NCBI GenBank assembly: GCA_934085975.1
Contig: CAKOHT010000009.1
Span: 1 to 58,360 of the forward strand
Direction: 5' to 3'
Source of the DNA: an uncultured Cetobacterium sp.
GTDB taxonomy: Bacteria > Fusobacteriota > Fusobacteriia > Fusobacteriales > Fusobacteriaceae
Length of the DNA stretch: 58,360 bases
The notes beneath the pieces are model-generated. The model was not told where the DNA came from, searched no databases, and saw only the letters and a program-made list of their open reading frames with translations. Of the stretch, positions 10,255 through 19,726 are shown piece by piece (within the stretch, counting starts at the first letter, position 1; the number at the start of each line of letters is the position of its first letter). The translations under genes were made by a program, and so were the position numbers.

Positions 10255-11457
10255 CTATTTTTTAAAATAATCTTTAAGTAAATCATCTAAAAGTGGAGTA
10301 ACCCCTAAAAATTGTAAATATCTATCATACTCTTTTCTTTTTTCTTTTAATTTTTCTTCAGAAGGACAACCTAAAATAGATTTAATTAAAATATTTTTAG
10401 GTGTGTGTTCCATATCTATAAATTCCATGACTTTTGTATTATAACCACAAAGCTCTAAGGATAAAGCTCTTAATGCGTCAGTAGCCAAAGAGCTAAATCT
10501 TTCTTGTAAGATTCCATGATTTCCAAAAGGTGATAAAACTCCTTTTAACTCTGTCGTTGAGGATTTATTTATTTTCTGATTTATTTCAGATTGACAGCAA
10601 GGTACAGCTAAAATGGCTTTAGCGCCCAGTTCTAATCCTTTAAGAATAGAGTAATCGGTTGCATTATTGCAAGCGTGCAGTGAAAATATCATGTCTACAT
10701 CATGAAAAATATTAAAATCTTTGATATCTCCTTTTATGAACTGTAAATTATTGAAATTCAAGTTTTTGGCAATAGTGTTGCAATGTTTAATCACATCATC
10801 CTTTAAATCCAAACCAATAATCTCGACCTTTAAGTGCTTAATATATTTCAAATAGTGATATAGAGCAAAAGTTAGATATGATTTACCACATCCAAAATCA
10901 ATTATTTTCATTGAGTTTCCAATAAGTTTTTTTTCGTGTAACTCTTTTAAGGTATCTTCAATAAATTCTAAATATCTATTTATTTGTCTAAACTTGTTGA
11001 ATTTTTCTTTGCTAACTTTCCCAGTTTCAGACATAACCCCTAGCTCAATTAGGAATGGAACGGGAGTGTTATCTTGTAAAATATAGTTTTTTTGTTTATT
11101 GTGTGAAAACTTTAAAATTTTGTTTTCAGTATGTTTTCTTTTTATAGAAAATCCTTTTTTATTTTGTAAGATTTGTATTTCTTGATTGGATGTAACTATT
11201 AAGATTTGTTTAAATATATCAATAATTTCATCTAAAATTTTGAAACTATCGACTAATGTTTCATTTTTATGAAAGGCTTTATTATTTATAAAACTTTCAA
11301 ATTGTATAAAAAAATCACCTTTTATTTGAACTGGTTTTAAATTTATTTTTTTATAAGAGCTTTCTTTAGTGGGATTTGAAAAAACTCCCTTTATAAATTC
11401 ATGTTTGTCAATACTATCTTTAAAAATATTTAAAATATCGTTTTTTAGGTATTTCAT
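10255..11457 (-). CDS. Class I SAM-dependent methyltransferase (Methyltransf_32-like)
   Basis: This 400-residue cytoplasmic protein has a SAM-binding motif I (KIIDFGCGKSYLTFALY) at about 184-200, an acidic strand-2 segment (IIGLDLKDDVI), and the signature FSLHACNNATD followed by a paired-Cys VPCCQSEIN. That combination is typical of the Methyltransf_32 group, often guessed to act on RNA. The N-terminal 150 residues have no domain I recognise. The substrate is unknown. The start has GAGGAG upstream. The gene is a monocistron divergent from the metal ATPase, with its own promoter. Confidence 0.75.
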   Translation of the reverse strand: MKYLKNDILNIFKDSIDKHEFIKGVFSNPTKESSYKKINLKPVQIKGDFFIQFESFINNKAFHKNETLVDSFKILDEIIDIFKQILIVTSNQEIQILQNKKGFSIKRKHTENKILKFSHNKQKNYILQDNTPVPFLIELGVMSETGKVSKEKFNKFRQINRYLEFIEDTLKELHEKKLIGNSMKIIDFGCGKSYLTFALYHYLKYIKHLKVEIIGLDLKDDVIKHCNTIAKNLNFNNLQFIKGDIKDFNIFHDVDMIFSLHACNNATDYSILKGLELGAKAILAVPCCQSEINQKINKSSTTELKGVLSPFGNHGILQERFSSLATDALRALSLELCGYNTKVMEFIDMEHTPKNILIKSILGCPSEEKLKEKRKEYDRYLQFLGVTPLLDDLLKDYFKK

Positions 11458-11485
11458 GTTAAACTCCTCATTTTCAATAATCTAT

Positions 11486-11514
11486 ATTATACTCTTTGAG
11501 AGAAAAATATTCAA
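11486..11514 (-). promoter_or_regulatory. Promoter of the methyltransferase gene
   Basis: On the minus strand, TTGAAT (11514-11509), 17 bp and TATAAT (11491-11486) lie about 29 bp before the start codon. Confidence 0.7.
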
Positions 11515-11523
11515 AAAAATTTT

Positions 11524-11552
11524 TTGACAAAAATAGTAAATTATGGTATTTT
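11524..11552 (+). promoter_or_regulatory. Promoter of the P-type ATPase gene
   Basis: A perfect TTGACA (11524-11529), 17 bp and TATTTT (11547-11552). The two divergent -35 boxes are only 9 bp apart, so one bound regulator could affect both genes. I see no clear operator palindrome. Confidence 0.65.
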
Positions 11553-11599
11553 AGTTTTATAGATATAGGGGGTATAGGTATATGAAAGGAGATGAAAAA

Positions 11600-13738
11600 A
11601 TGAAAAAAGAATATGAGATTGAAAATCTCCACTGTGGAGGTTGTGCTTCAAAACTTCAATATGAATTGGATAAGTTGGATGAATTGGAAGATGTCAATGT
11701 TGATTTTTATACAAAAAAATTGAAATTTATCTTAAGAAAGGATATAAGTGAAGATAAGCTTATTGAAAAATTGAATCAAATTGCGGATAAAGTCGAACCG
11801 GGAACGTATTTTAAAAAAGTTATGATTATTGATGAAGATGAACTGAATAGAGTGGAGGATAATCATGGACATAATCACTCCCATGGAAGTGAATTTATTT
11901 CAAAAATAGATTTGATTATTTTGACAATAGGAATAACTCTTTTTGTTGTAGGCTTGACACTACCAACGACTCTACAAAAGAATATAATTTTGATTATTGC
12001 GTATGGATTATCTGGATACGATATATTGTTAAGCGCTTTAAAAAATATAAAAAGAGGAAAGTTTTTAGATGAGAATTTTTTAATGAGTATAGCTACAATT
12101 GGAGCTTTAGCTTTGGGTGATTTTGGAGAAGCTGCAGGTGTTATGATTTTTTATAAAATAGGTGAATTTTTTCAAGATATGGCAGTTAATAATTCAAAAA
12201 AATCGATAGAAAAATTGATGAGTATAAAGCCAGAATTTGCAAATGTAAAAGATAAAAATGGTGTTATAGAGATAAAGAATCCCTCAAAAGTAAAGGTGGG
12301 GGAGATTTTGGTTGTAAAACCGGGAGAGAGAGTTCCGTTAGATGGAGTTATAGTACTTGGAACAACCACGTTAGATAAATCTGCTTTAACTGGAGAATCT
12401 GTTCCAGTAGTAGGAGAAATTGGAAATGAGGTATTAAGTGGATCGATAAATATAAATGGAACTATCGAAGTGAGAGTAACAAAATTGTATTCTCAATCGA
12501 CTGTTAGTAGAATAATAGATATGGTTCAAAGTGCTGGAAGTAAAAAAGCTCACGCTGAAAAATTTATTACAAAATTTGCGAGATACTATACGCCTATAGT
12601 TGTATTTATGGCAATTTTTATAGGGTTAGGTGTGCCACTACTCCATGATGGAGATTTTAAATTATGGTTTGGAAGAGCACTTATATTTTTGGTGATATCA
12701 TGTCCATGTGCATTAGTTTTATCAGTACCTCTGACTTTTTTTAGTTCTATTGGAAAGGGATCAAAAGATGGAATATTAATAAAAGGTGGAAACTATTTAG
12801 AAAGGCTAAAAAATATAGATACCGTTGTTTTTGATAAAACAGGCACTCTGACAAAGGGAAGTTTCAAGGTAATAAAAGTTGAAGCTATAAATGTAGCAGA
12901 GAGAAATCTGATAGAGTACGCTAAAGCGGGAGAATTTTATTCGAATCATCCAATAGGAAAAGCTATATTGAATTATGGAGATGTAAATATTTCTGAATGG
13001 GATATACAGGGACACAATGAAAAGGCTGGTTATGGTGTAAATGTACTTTATTCTGGAAAAGAGATTCTGGTGGGAAGTAAAAAATTTTTAGAAAGTCATC
13101 ATGTTGATGTAGAAGTGTCGGAGGAATTCGGAACTGTAGTTTATGTTGCCGTAGATTCGGAATTTATTGGAAGAATTTTCGTAGAGGATGAAATGAAAGA
13201 AAATTCTAGAAAAACAATAGATGAGTTAAAATCACAGGGAATTGATGTATATATGTTGACTGGAGACAATGAAAAAACAGGTAAGCACATAGGAGACAAA
13301 CTTGGGATTGATGGGGATAAAATATATACGAATCTTCTTCCGCAGGACAAAGTTAGTAAATTAGAAGAGATAAAAAACAAAAGTAAAAAAGGAACTATAT
13401 TTGTGGGTGATGGAATAAATGATGCACCTGTATTAGCAATGGCAGATATAGGTATTTCTATGGGAAAACTAGGGAGTGACATTGCCATAGAGAGTTCAGA
13501 TATTGTTCTAATGAATGATGACCCTTATAAAATAATAGAAGCCTTGTATTTAGGTAAGAAAAATAATCAAGTTGTTTTAGAGAATGTTGGATTTGCTCTA
13601 GGAGTAAAGATTGTGGTTATGATTTTAGGGGTTCTAGGAATTGCAAACCTATGGCTAGCTATTTTTGCAGATGTAGGAGTATCTGTGTTAGCTGTTTTGA
13701 ATGCATCTAAAATTTTAAACAAAAAAATTGAGGAATAA
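11600..13738 (+). CDS. zntA: Heavy-metal P1B-type ATPase, Zn/Cd/Pb efflux class
   Basis: This inner-membrane pump has 712 residues from the chosen start. An N-terminal HMA domain carries C12-x-x-C15 (HCGGCASKL), followed by a His-rich linker (HGHNHSHG). The transmembrane CPC motif is C368-P-C370, the phosphorylated Asp is D412 in DKTGT, the nucleotide-domain HP dipeptide is in SNHPIG, and the hinge is GDGINDAP. The last helices carry a Lys (GVKIVV) and an Asp (FADVGVSVLAVLNAS), the P1B-2 (Zn, Cd, Pb) pattern rather than the copper pattern. An in-frame ATG at 11582 is rejected because AAAGGAG sits just before 11600. No metal regulator gene is adjacent. Confidence 0.92.
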   Translation: MKKEYEIENLHCGGCASKLQYELDKLDELEDVNVDFYTKKLKFILRKDISEDKLIEKLNQIADKVEPGTYFKKVMIIDEDELNRVEDNHGHNHSHGSEFISKIDLIILTIGITLFVVGLTLPTTLQKNIILIIAYGLSGYDILLSALKNIKRGKFLDENFLMSIATIGALALGDFGEAAGVMIFYKIGEFFQDMAVNNSKKSIEKLMSIKPEFANVKDKNGVIEIKNPSKVKVGEILVVKPGERVPLDGVIVLGTTTLDKSALTGESVPVVGEIGNEVLSGSININGTIEVRVTKLYSQSTVSRIIDMVQSAGSKKAHAEKFITKFARYYTPIVVFMAIFIGLGVPLLHDGDFKLWFGRALIFLVISCPCALVLSVPLTFFSSIGKGSKDGILIKGGNYLERLKNIDTVVFDKTGTLTKGSFKVIKVEAINVAERNLIEYAKAGEFYSNHPIGKAILNYGDVNISEWDIQGHNEKAGYGVNVLYSGKEILVGSKKFLESHHVDVEVSEEFGTVVYVAVDSEFIGRIFVEDEMKENSRKTIDELKSQGIDVYMLTGDNEKTGKHIGDKLGIDGDKIYTNLLPQDKVSKLEEIKNKSKKGTIFVGDGINDAPVLAMADIGISMGKLGSDIAIESSDIVLMNDDPYKIIEALYLGKKNNQVVLENVGFALGVKIVVMILGVLGIANLWLAIFADVGVSVLAVLNASKILNKKIEE

Positions 13739-13768
13739 AAGAGAGTTCTAACACTCTCTTTTATTTTT
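13737..13768 (+). terminator. Terminator after the P-type ATPase
   Basis: AAAAGAGAGT (13737-13746) pairs with ACTCTCTTTT (13753-13762), loop TCTAAC, followed by a T-rich stretch. It overlaps the stop codon. Confidence 0.8.
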
Positions 13769-13804
13769 GTGTTATAATATATGAAAAAGAAAAGGGAGAT
13801 AGAT

Positions 13805-14794
13805 ATGTTTTATTTTATTTATGGAGATACTCCACTTCCACTAAAGTATGAAGAAGTGATAGACAAAATAAAGAAGTCAAACCCTAACATTCCGACGAAG
13901 ATATATGATGCTTCACAGGGTGAGGAAGAAAATTTTTTAGAAAGCATTTCAATAAATTCCATGTTTGTTCCAAAAGAATTAATAGTTTTTAAAAGAGCTG
14001 AAAAGAGTAAGAGATTGGATCAACTGTTAAAAATAGTTGGAGAATATGATTTAGCAAAGAAAGAGATAGTAGTTATTTATGAAGAGGAGTTAAATGACTA
14101 TGGAAAAGCAATAAATGAAGTTGGAAAAAAGGTTTTAACAAATGCGGAGAAATTGGGGAAAATAATAGTAGCAAGAAAAGCATTAGAGAGAAAAGGAATA
14201 GATTTTTTTATAGAAAAAGAGCTGGAGATATCTGAGTACGAATCAGAGAAGTTATCAGAGATTTTAGGGGACGATTTTTTTAAAGTAAAGAATGAAGTTG
14301 AAAAAATAAAAAATTTTTTAAATGGAAAAACATTTATATTAGAAAAAGTTTTACCTATTTTATCAATAAGTGATGAATACAATTTAAAAAAATTGGTTGA
14401 AGATTTTATGATAGAAGATAATTTAGAGATATTATTGGATTATCTAAAAAAAAGTAAGGAGTATATGTTGTTTTTATATTTAATTTCAGAAGAGTTAAAT
14501 ATGGCACTAAAATTGGTAGGTTTAAAGAAAAGCGGAGATTTAAGAGAAAATATTTCGTATAATGACTTTAAAGGAAATACCTATGAAAAATTAAAAAAAT
14601 ATTTTAAGAACAGTAGAGGATATATCAGAGAATATCCTATTTTTTTAAAGTTAAAATATATGTCTTTGTTTAATGAAGAATTTTTGTTAAAAAAAATAGA
14701 GAAATTATTGATGATTGAATTTTTAATAAAAAATGGTGGAATAGAAGAAAGTATTGGGATAGAAAAATTTATAATTGAATTTAAGAGAGGATAG
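13805..14794 (+). CDS. holA: DNA polymerase III delta subunit
   Basis: This is a clamp-loader subunit of 329 residues, near normal length. The N-terminal YFIYGDTPLPLKYEE matches the HolA start (loading of the AAA+ fold without a functional P-loop). The central segment KELIVFKRAEKSKR and the C-terminal helical collar (about 210-329) follow the family pattern. Conservation is weak, as usual for HolA. I chose ATG 13805 because AAAGGGAG lies just upstream and because a TATAAT at 13773-13778 puts the transcript start at about 13785, after the earlier ATG at 13781. The 3' end overlaps a bidirectional terminator shared with the helicase gene. Confidence 0.85.
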   Translation: MFYFIYGDTPLPLKYEEVIDKIKKSNPNIPTKIYDASQGEEENFLESISINSMFVPKELIVFKRAEKSKRLDQLLKIVGEYDLAKKEIVVIYEEELNDYGKAINEVGKKVLTNAEKLGKIIVARKALERKGIDFFIEKELEISEYESEKLSEILGDDFFKVKNEVEKIKNFLNGKTFILEKVLPILSISDEYNLKKLVEDFMIEDNLEILLDYLKKSKEYMLFLYLISEELNMALKLVGLKKSGDLRENISYNDFKGNTYEKLKKYFKNSRGYIREYPIFLKLKYMSLFNEEFLLKKIEKLLMIEFLIKNGGIEESIGIEKFIIEFKRG

Positions 14795-14816
14795 CTGAAA
14801 AAAGTTATCCTCTTTT
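14783..14816. terminator. Bidirectional terminator spanning both stop codons of holA and the helicase gene
   Basis: An 11-bp stem pairs 14783-14793 with 14806-14816 (one G-T), with a T-rich 3' side on +, and As on the left give T's on the minus strand. It includes the last codons of both convergent genes, whose stops are only 10 bp apart. Confidence 0.75.
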
Positions 14817-16109
14817 TATGTTAAAAAAACTGGAGCTAATTTTTTCAATAAATTGAGATGGAGTATTAAACAAACCAAAGTCACTGTAAAAAGAAAGGGG
14901 ATATGATAGAAAAAGTTCTTTTTTAGCCCGAGTTAGAGCTACGTAAAAAAGTCTTTTTTCCTCTTCCAAATTGATGACCTCTCCTACAGAGCTAGGAATA
15001 ATTCCTTCTAGAAGAAGAGGGATAAATACATAATCCCATTCTAGCCCTTTAGAACTATGAATAGTTAAAAAAGTTAGATTTGTATCTATATTAGAAAATT
15101 TATTTTTTAAAATATTTTCTAAAAATGGATTCGAAGAAACATTAAATTCAATGTTAAAAAGTTTAAAATATTTGATAAATTCCTCCATATAGATATAGTT
15201 TCTAAAAAGAAGTGCAATTGTGGCATTCGGATTTAAAATTAAAATATTTTTAATTTTATTAAAGATAAATGAAACTTCATCAGAATGATTTCTAAAAATA
15301 TTCAAATTAGGTTTCTCTATTGCAGTATTATTAGTGATAAGTGATTTTCTAAAGCAATATTTTAAACTTTTAGAAAATTCGTTAGATAAATTTAGAATTG
15401 CAGGGGAGCTTCGGTAATTTTCTTTTAAAATAATAGTTTTTACATCCGGGAATTCATTAGAGAAATTTAAAATATTTTTCATTGAGGTTCCTTTGAAACT
15501 ATATATGCTCTGGTAGTCATCACCTACAACCATGAGGTTAGAACTTTTAGACAGAAGTTTTAAAATATCAACTTGCAAGTCATCAGTATCTTGATATTCA
15601 TCAACCATAATATATTGAAATTTAGTAGTGACAAGATTAGAAGTTAGCAATTTATGAAATTGTATAAGTAAGTCATTAAAAGAGTAGATATTTTCTGATT
15701 TTTCATAAAAAACTGAAGTGCTATCTTTTGTAGTGAGAATTTTAAAATTTTTATTTTGAGCATATCTTTTTAAGAATTTGTATGCTAAAGAATGAAAAGT
15801 TTCAATGCAGATATTTGATTCAGGTAAAAAAGTATTAATTCTTGTTTTTATCTCTGTGATAGCTTTTCTAGTGAAAGTTAAAATTAGTATATTTTTAGAA
15901 GAGATTTTTAATTCAATTAAAAGGATAGCTCTATAAATAATAACTCTAGTTTTTCCAGAACCAGCTCCTGCAATGACTAGTAGATTTTTCTCTAAATTTA
16001 TCACGGCTATTAATTGATCAAAATTAAGATTGTTAGTTAGAAAATTTTTAAAATTATCAGATAGATTTAAATTTTTTAAAGATGTATTTTCTAAATCCAT
16101 TTCTTTCAT
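14805..16109 (-). CDS. Compact UvrD/Rep-family superfamily 1 DNA helicase
   Basis: All core SF1A motifs are present in 434 residues: Walker A AGAGSGKT (about 47-54), Ia (ILTFTRKAITEIKTRI), II (VDEYQDTDDLQ), III (VVGDDYQSIYSFKG), IV (LKENYRSSPAIL), V (TIHSSKGLEWDYVFIP) and VI (YVALTRAKKELFLSYP). UvrD, Rep and PcrA are usually near 650-750 residues, so most of the 1B and 2B insertions are missing here. Function is probably DNA unwinding or fork and recombination repair, but the specific role is unknown. ATG 16109 is preferred over an upstream in-frame ATG (16160) because AAAGGAGG precedes it by 9 bp. Confidence 0.85.
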   Translation of the reverse strand: MKEMDLENTSLKNLNLSDNFKNFLTNNLNFDQLIAVINLEKNLLVIAGAGSGKTRVIIYRAILLIELKISSKNILILTFTRKAITEIKTRINTFLPESNICIETFHSLAYKFLKRYAQNKNFKILTTKDSTSVFYEKSENIYSFNDLLIQFHKLLTSNLVTTKFQYIMVDEYQDTDDLQVDILKLLSKSSNLMVVGDDYQSIYSFKGTSMKNILNFSNEFPDVKTIILKENYRSSPAILNLSNEFSKSLKYCFRKSLITNNTAIEKPNLNIFRNHSDEVSFIFNKIKNILILNPNATIALLFRNYIYMEEFIKYFKLFNIEFNVSSNPFLENILKNKFSNIDTNLTFLTIHSSKGLEWDYVFIPLLLEGIIPSSVGEVINLEEEKRLFYVALTRAKKELFLSYPLSFYSDFGLFNTPSQFIEKISSSFFNIKRG

Positions 16110-16269
16110 AGAACTAATCCTCCTTTCAATAAAAATAAAGCTTAGTAGAATATACCTCAAAAAAGCGAAAAAATCTAATAAAAGTAATAAAATTTTGAAT
16201 AATGAGTCTAAAATAAAAAAATGATTAAAAATTGACGGTTAAAAATTATAAAAATTATCGAAAAAAAAT

Positions 16270-16298
16270 TTTAAAAAACACTAAAACACAAGTATACT
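16270..16298 (+). promoter_or_regulatory. Probable adhE promoter
   Basis: TTTAAA (16270-16275), 17 bp and TATACT (16293-16298) predict a leader of about 33 nt. The 16110-16337 gap is very AT-rich. I see no convincing Rex-type palindrome in it. Confidence 0.55.
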
Positions 16299-16337
16299 AG
16301 AATTATAAAAATAACAATTCACATAGGAGTGGTGTTC

Positions 16338-18962
16338 ATGACATTAGTAAATACAATAGAAAGAGTAAGGTCAGCACAAAAAGAGTATTCAAAATTTACT
16401 CAAGAACAGGTGGATGAAATCTTTAGAGAAGCTTCGTTAGCTGCTAATAATGCTAGGATAAAACTGGCTAAAATGGCAGTGGCGGAAACGGGAATGGGAA
16501 TCGTTGAAGATAAAGTTATTAAGAATCACTTTGCTTCAGAATATATATATAATTCATACAAGGATACAAAAACTTGTGGAACAATAGAAATAGATACAGC
16601 TTACGGAGTTGAGAAAATAGCTGAACCAATAGGAGTGATTGCAGGTATAGTTCCAACAACTAATCCTACGTCGACAGCAATATTTAAAGCATTATTAGCT
16701 TTAAAAACAAGAAATGGAATTATTTTTTCTCCACACCCAAGAGCAAAAAATGCAACGATAGAAGCTGCTAAGATAGTTTTAGAAGCTGCAGTAAAAGCTG
16801 GAGCTCCAAAGGATATAATAGGATGGATAGATGAGCCATCGGTTCAAGTATCTAGTGATCTTATGAAAATGGCCGATTTAATATTGGCAACTGGTGGACC
16901 AGGAATGGTTAAGGCTGCCTATTCGTCAGGAACCCCTGCTATTGGAGTTGGAGCAGGAAATACACCAGTAATAATAGATGAAACAGCACATATAAAAATG
17001 GCAGTAAATTCAATTTTATTATCAAAAACTTTTGATAATGGAGTTATCTGTGCCTCTGAGCAAGCAGTAATAGTTCCAGTTTCTATCTATGATAAAGTAA
17101 AAGAGGAGTTCACAGCAAGAAATGCTTATATCTTAAAAGGTGACGAAGTAGATAAAGTAAGGAAAGTAATACTTATAGATGGACATCTAAATGGAGAGAT
17201 TGTGGGACAATCTGCTTACAAAATAGCTCAAATGGCGGGAGTAACTGTTCCTAAAAATACAAAGGTTATTATAGGAGAGGTAGAATCGGTTGAATTGGAA
17301 GAAGCATTTTCCCATGAAAAATTATCTCCAGTATTAGCTATGTATAAAGCTGAGAGCTTTGAAGATGCGTTAAAAAAAGCAGATAGACTGATAGAACTTG
17401 GTGGAATGGGGCACACATCAGTATTATATGCAGATGAATTAGTTGCAAAAGATAAAATTGATTTATTTGGAAAAACAATGAAAACAGGAAGGACACTAAT
17501 CAATATGCCAGCGGCTCAAGGTGCAATTGGGGATGTATTCAATTTTAAACTAGCACCGTCATTGACACTTGGATGTGGATCATGGGGTGGAAATGCTGTT
17601 TCTGAAAACGTTGGAGTTAAGCATTTAATAAACATAAAAACAGTTGCTAAAAGGAGAGAAAATATGTTGTGGTTTAGAATTCCTGAAAGAGTATACTTTA
17701 AGTTCGGGTCTCTTCCGGTGGCTTTAGAGGAATTAAAAGGGAAGAAAAAAGCTGTAATTGTAACTGATCAACAGTTAGCTTCTTTAGGTTATACAGACCA
17801 CATAACATCAGTTTTAGAAAGTATTGGAGTGGATTTTAGAGTATTTTCAGATGTACAAGCGGATCCGACTTTGAGCGTAGTTGAAAAAGGAGCAGAACTG
17901 ATGAGAAATTATAATCCAGATGTAATAATAGCTTTAGGTGGAGGTTCAGCAATGGACGCAGCCAAAATTATGTGGGTTATGTATGAGCATCCAAAAGTAA
18001 ATTTTAAAGATTTAGCTATGACATTTATGGATATTAGAAAAAGAATAGTTAAATTCCCTAAAATGGGGGAAAAAGCTGAGTTCTGGGCAGTTGCGACTTC
18101 GGCAGGAACAGGATCAGAGGTGACTCCATTTGCAGTTATAACGGATGATACAACAGGAGTAAAGTATCCGTTAGCTGATTATGAAATTACGCCAAATGTG
18201 GCAGTAGTAGATCCTCAACTAATGCTATCAATGCCAGCAGGTTTAACAGCGGCATCAGGAATAGATGTAGTAACTCATGCTATTGAAGCATATGTATCTA
18301 TAATGGCATCAGAATTTACTAATCCCTTAGCGTTAGAGGCAACTAGATTAACGTTCAAGTATCTACCTGAGTCAGTAAAAAGTGGAGCGTTAGCAGTTAA
18401 AGCTAAAGAAAAAATGGCAAATGCATCTTGTATGGCTGGAATGGCATTTTCGAACGCATTCCTAGGGATATGTCACTCAATGGCACACAAATTAGGAGCA
18501 GCATTCCATTTGCCACATGGAGTAGCAAATGCGTTATTACTTGATGAAGTAATTAGATTTAATGCAACAGATAGACCATTTAAGATGGCAGGATTCTCGC
18601 AATATAAATATCCACACGCAAAAGAGTGTTATGCAAAACTAGCTGATTACTTAGGATTTACAAAAGGAAATGAAACTCCAGAAGAGAAAGCTAAAATATT
18701 AAGAAAGAAAATAGCTGAATTAAAAGCTGAAATTGGAATAAAATCAACAATAGCGGAGTATGGAATTTCTGAACAGGAATTTTTATCTAAGTTAGATCAA
18801 ATGGTTGAGGACGCTTTTGATGACCAATGTACTGGAGCAAATCCGAGATATCCATTGATGAGTGATTTAAAAGAGATGTACTTAAGAGCTTATTATGGAC
18901 CAGAAAGATATTTAGCCATGCAAAGGAAAATAGATGAGAAGTCTAATAAAAAATTAAAATGA
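16338..18962 (+). CDS. adhE: Bifunctional acetaldehyde-CoA/alcohol dehydrogenase
   Basis: AdhE reduces acetyl-CoA to acetaldehyde and then ethanol, regenerating NAD+ in fermentation, and it forms spirosome filaments in known bacteria. The protein has 874 residues, normal. An N-terminal CoA-acylating aldehyde dehydrogenase (about 1-440) has nucleophile C238 in GVICASEQ. The C-terminal iron-dependent alcohol dehydrogenase (about 450-870) has GGGSAMDAAK at about 534 and metal-site histidines in HSMAHKLGAAFHLPHG. ATG 16338 has AGGAG 8 bp upstream and is preferred over the in-frame GTG at 16329. It stands alone with its own promoter and terminator. Confidence 0.97.
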   Translation: MTLVNTIERVRSAQKEYSKFTQEQVDEIFREASLAANNARIKLAKMAVAETGMGIVEDKVIKNHFASEYIYNSYKDTKTCGTIEIDTAYGVEKIAEPIGVIAGIVPTTNPTSTAIFKALLALKTRNGIIFSPHPRAKNATIEAAKIVLEAAVKAGAPKDIIGWIDEPSVQVSSDLMKMADLILATGGPGMVKAAYSSGTPAIGVGAGNTPVIIDETAHIKMAVNSILLSKTFDNGVICASEQAVIVPVSIYDKVKEEFTARNAYILKGDEVDKVRKVILIDGHLNGEIVGQSAYKIAQMAGVTVPKNTKVIIGEVESVELEEAFSHEKLSPVLAMYKAESFEDALKKADRLIELGGMGHTSVLYADELVAKDKIDLFGKTMKTGRTLINMPAAQGAIGDVFNFKLAPSLTLGCGSWGGNAVSENVGVKHLINIKTVAKRRENMLWFRIPERVYFKFGSLPVALEELKGKKKAVIVTDQQLASLGYTDHITSVLESIGVDFRVFSDVQADPTLSVVEKGAELMRNYNPDVIIALGGGSAMDAAKIMWVMYEHPKVNFKDLAMTFMDIRKRIVKFPKMGEKAEFWAVATSAGTGSEVTPFAVITDDTTGVKYPLADYEITPNVAVVDPQLMLSMPAGLTAASGIDVVTHAIEAYVSIMASEFTNPLALEATRLTFKYLPESVKSGALAVKAKEKMANASCMAGMAFSNAFLGICHSMAHKLGAAFHLPHGVANALLLDEVIRFNATDRPFKMAGFSQYKYPHAKECYAKLADYLGFTKGNETPEEKAKILRKKIAELKAEIGIKSTIAEYGISEQEFLSKLDQMVEDAFDDQCTGANPRYPLMSDLKEMYLRAYYGPERYLAMQRKIDEKSNKKLK

Positions 18963-18990
18963 GTCACCTTAATTAAATTTAATCATATAT

Positions 18991-19027
18991 AAAAAACCTC
19001 CTATACATAATTTAGGAGGTTTTTATA
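18991..19027. terminator. Bidirectional terminator between adhE and the DUF2147 gene
   Basis: A perfect stem of about 12 bp (AAAAACCTCCTA with TAGGAGGTTTTT, 18992-19003 and 19013-19024) has T runs on both strands. Confidence 0.85.
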
Positions 19028-19030
19028 TAG

Positions 19031-19492
19031 TTATTTAATTTTTGACCAGATTTGTTTAGAACCTATAAAACCAGATTTGTCAAGACTTCCCTTTACTATA
19101 AGGGTATTAGGATCTTTGAAAGCTATTGAGCAATAGTAAGTTTTTCCATTTTCAGGATTGTAAATAAATCCATTTTCAAAACGATCTTTTTCAGGGTTAT
19201 ACGTGAAATTACTAACAAAATTTATACCGACTAAGGGTCTCGTTTTTAATTTGTCATCTGGATTAGCTAAATCTATTTTAGTTTTCCCTTCTAATTTATG
19301 ACCTTTCTCATATGTTGGGATAGTTAGTTGAGTAATAGTACCAAAATATCTATTGTCTATCTTTTGAAATTCAACTATAATCTGATTCCCATTTTTAGCT
19401 TTTTCAGTGATCCATTTACCTTGAATATCTTCTTCTTTTGAAAAAGTTAAAGTGCTAAAGATAAGTGTAATTAACAAAAAAAATCTTTTCAT
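19031..19492 (-). CDS. Secreted DUF2147 family protein
   Basis: This 153-residue protein has a signal peptide (about 1-18, ending LTFS) and a single small beta-rich domain. The sequence DIQGKWITEKAKNGNQIIVEFQK, read with PLVGINFVSNF and the C-terminal NTLIVKGSLDKSGFIGSKQIW, follows the DUF2147 pattern seen in periplasmic proteins of diderm bacteria. No enzymatic motif is visible and the biochemical role is unknown. It is monocistronic, convergent with adhE and divergent from the peptide transporter. Confidence 0.75.
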   Translation of the reverse strand: MKRFFLLITLIFSTLTFSKEEDIQGKWITEKAKNGNQIIVEFQKIDNRYFGTITQLTIPTYEKGHKLEGKTKIDLANPDDKLKTRPLVGINFVSNFTYNPEKDRFENGFIYNPENGKTYYCSIAFKDPNTLIVKGSLDKSGFIGSKQIWSKIK

Positions 19493-19647
19493 TTCGATTC
19501 CTCCAAAATAGTTACTTTAAGATATTATAACAGGTGTAATAAAATAAATCAATACTGAAAAAAAGTACGAAATAAAAAAAACTTTTCTTTTTTTTGGAAT
19601 AATAAAAAAAATTTATTTTTTAAATAAGATACATTTATTAAATAAAT

Positions 19648-19676
19648 TTGATTTGTATGATATAAAAGGTTATATT
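19648..19676 (+). promoter_or_regulatory. Promoter of the peptide transporter operon
   Basis: TTGATT (19648-19653), 17 bp and TATATT (19671-19676) give a leader of about 44 nt. The gap 19493-19726 is otherwise AT-rich with no gene. Confidence 0.6.
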
Positions 19677-19726
19677 CTACTAACAATATTAAATTATTGA
19701 AAAAAATAAAAATGCAGGGGGAAAAG

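Noticed and set aside
16030..16224. 64-codon + strand frame upstream of adhE
   Set aside because: It is mostly antisense to the helicase start, Lys/Ser low complexity, and has no recognisable domain.
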